Assembly: GCA_002327905.1 (NCBI GenBank) | Contig: DCUY01000111.1 | Coordinates: forward strand, 29,356 to 34,513 | Direction: 5' to 3' | Length of the DNA: 5,158 nucleotides | DNA from: Caldifarciminota bacterium UBA2202 | GTDB lineage: Bacteria; Hydrothermota; 32-111 | Part shown: positions 5,144-5,158 of the stretch, piece after piece | How positions within the stretch are numbered: position 1 is the stretch's first letter | Layout: each line of letters begins with the position of its first letter | The notes under the pieces: model-generated | What the model was told of the DNA's origin: nothing | Seen by the model: only the letters and a program-made list of their open reading frames with translations | Databases searched by the model: none | Translations under genes and position numbers: made by a program

Positions 5144-5158
5144 AACAAAAAAATAGTA

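Larger units (their letters stand above)
4945..5158. other. Non-coding 3' region with hairpins, no supported gene
   Basis: These 214 AT-rich bases follow the dCMP deaminase stop. I see no tRNA, no open frame of useful length on either strand and no classical intrinsic terminator (hairpin plus T-run) for the operon. The region holds two perfect small hairpins, a TATAAT hexamer and a longer imperfect inverted repeat, each listed separately. It probably combines the 3' end of this operon with the upstream region of a gene beyond the right edge. Confidence 0.6.

Overview
The window reads as one tightly packed, plus-strand operon of six genes that enters from the left edge. It ends at about position 4944 and is followed by 214 bases of AT-rich, hairpin-containing non-coding DNA. 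Codon use is AT-leaning, with arginine mostly AGA/AGG. Start codons are relaxed (GTG, TTG, TTG), and almost every junction is an overlap of 11-17 bases or a gap of 2. The organism is a Gram-negative-type bacterium, judging by a lipoprotein plus two exported proteins. A DUF4837-like lipoprotein, a family I know mainly from Bacteroidota, points loosely to the FCB superphylum or a neighbouring candidate phylum. This placement is an inference and not firm.

Layout: (1) 1-810, the C-terminal part of the RecG branched-DNA helicase, cut by the window edge just after the start of its TATPIPR motif. (2) 797-1810, a lipoprotein with a C-terminal GGPF motif resembling DUF4837. (3) 1813-2064, an 83-residue thioredoxin-fold protein whose CxxC has become SxxC. 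(4) 2048-3622, a 524-residue exported protein with a helical N-terminal region and eleven repeats of about 27 residues carrying G-N/D-D-x-Y, predicted to be a parallel beta-solenoid. (5) 3609-4502, a 297-residue exported, mostly helical protein that I do not recognise. (6) 4492-4944, a dCMP deaminase with an intact zinc and catalytic site. Region 4945-5158 holds two perfect small hairpins, a TATAAT hexamer and a longer imperfect inverted repeat, but no gene that I can support.

How the genes fit together: the outer members (recG, dCMP deaminase) are housekeeping DNA repair and nucleotide metabolism. Between them sits a four-gene block, three of whose products carry export signals. Overlapping starts with good Shine-Dalgarno sequences suggest translational coupling, so the repeat protein and the helical protein are probably made together. 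The beta-solenoid protein and its helical neighbour are the best candidate for something undescribed; no biochemical function can be read from the sequence.
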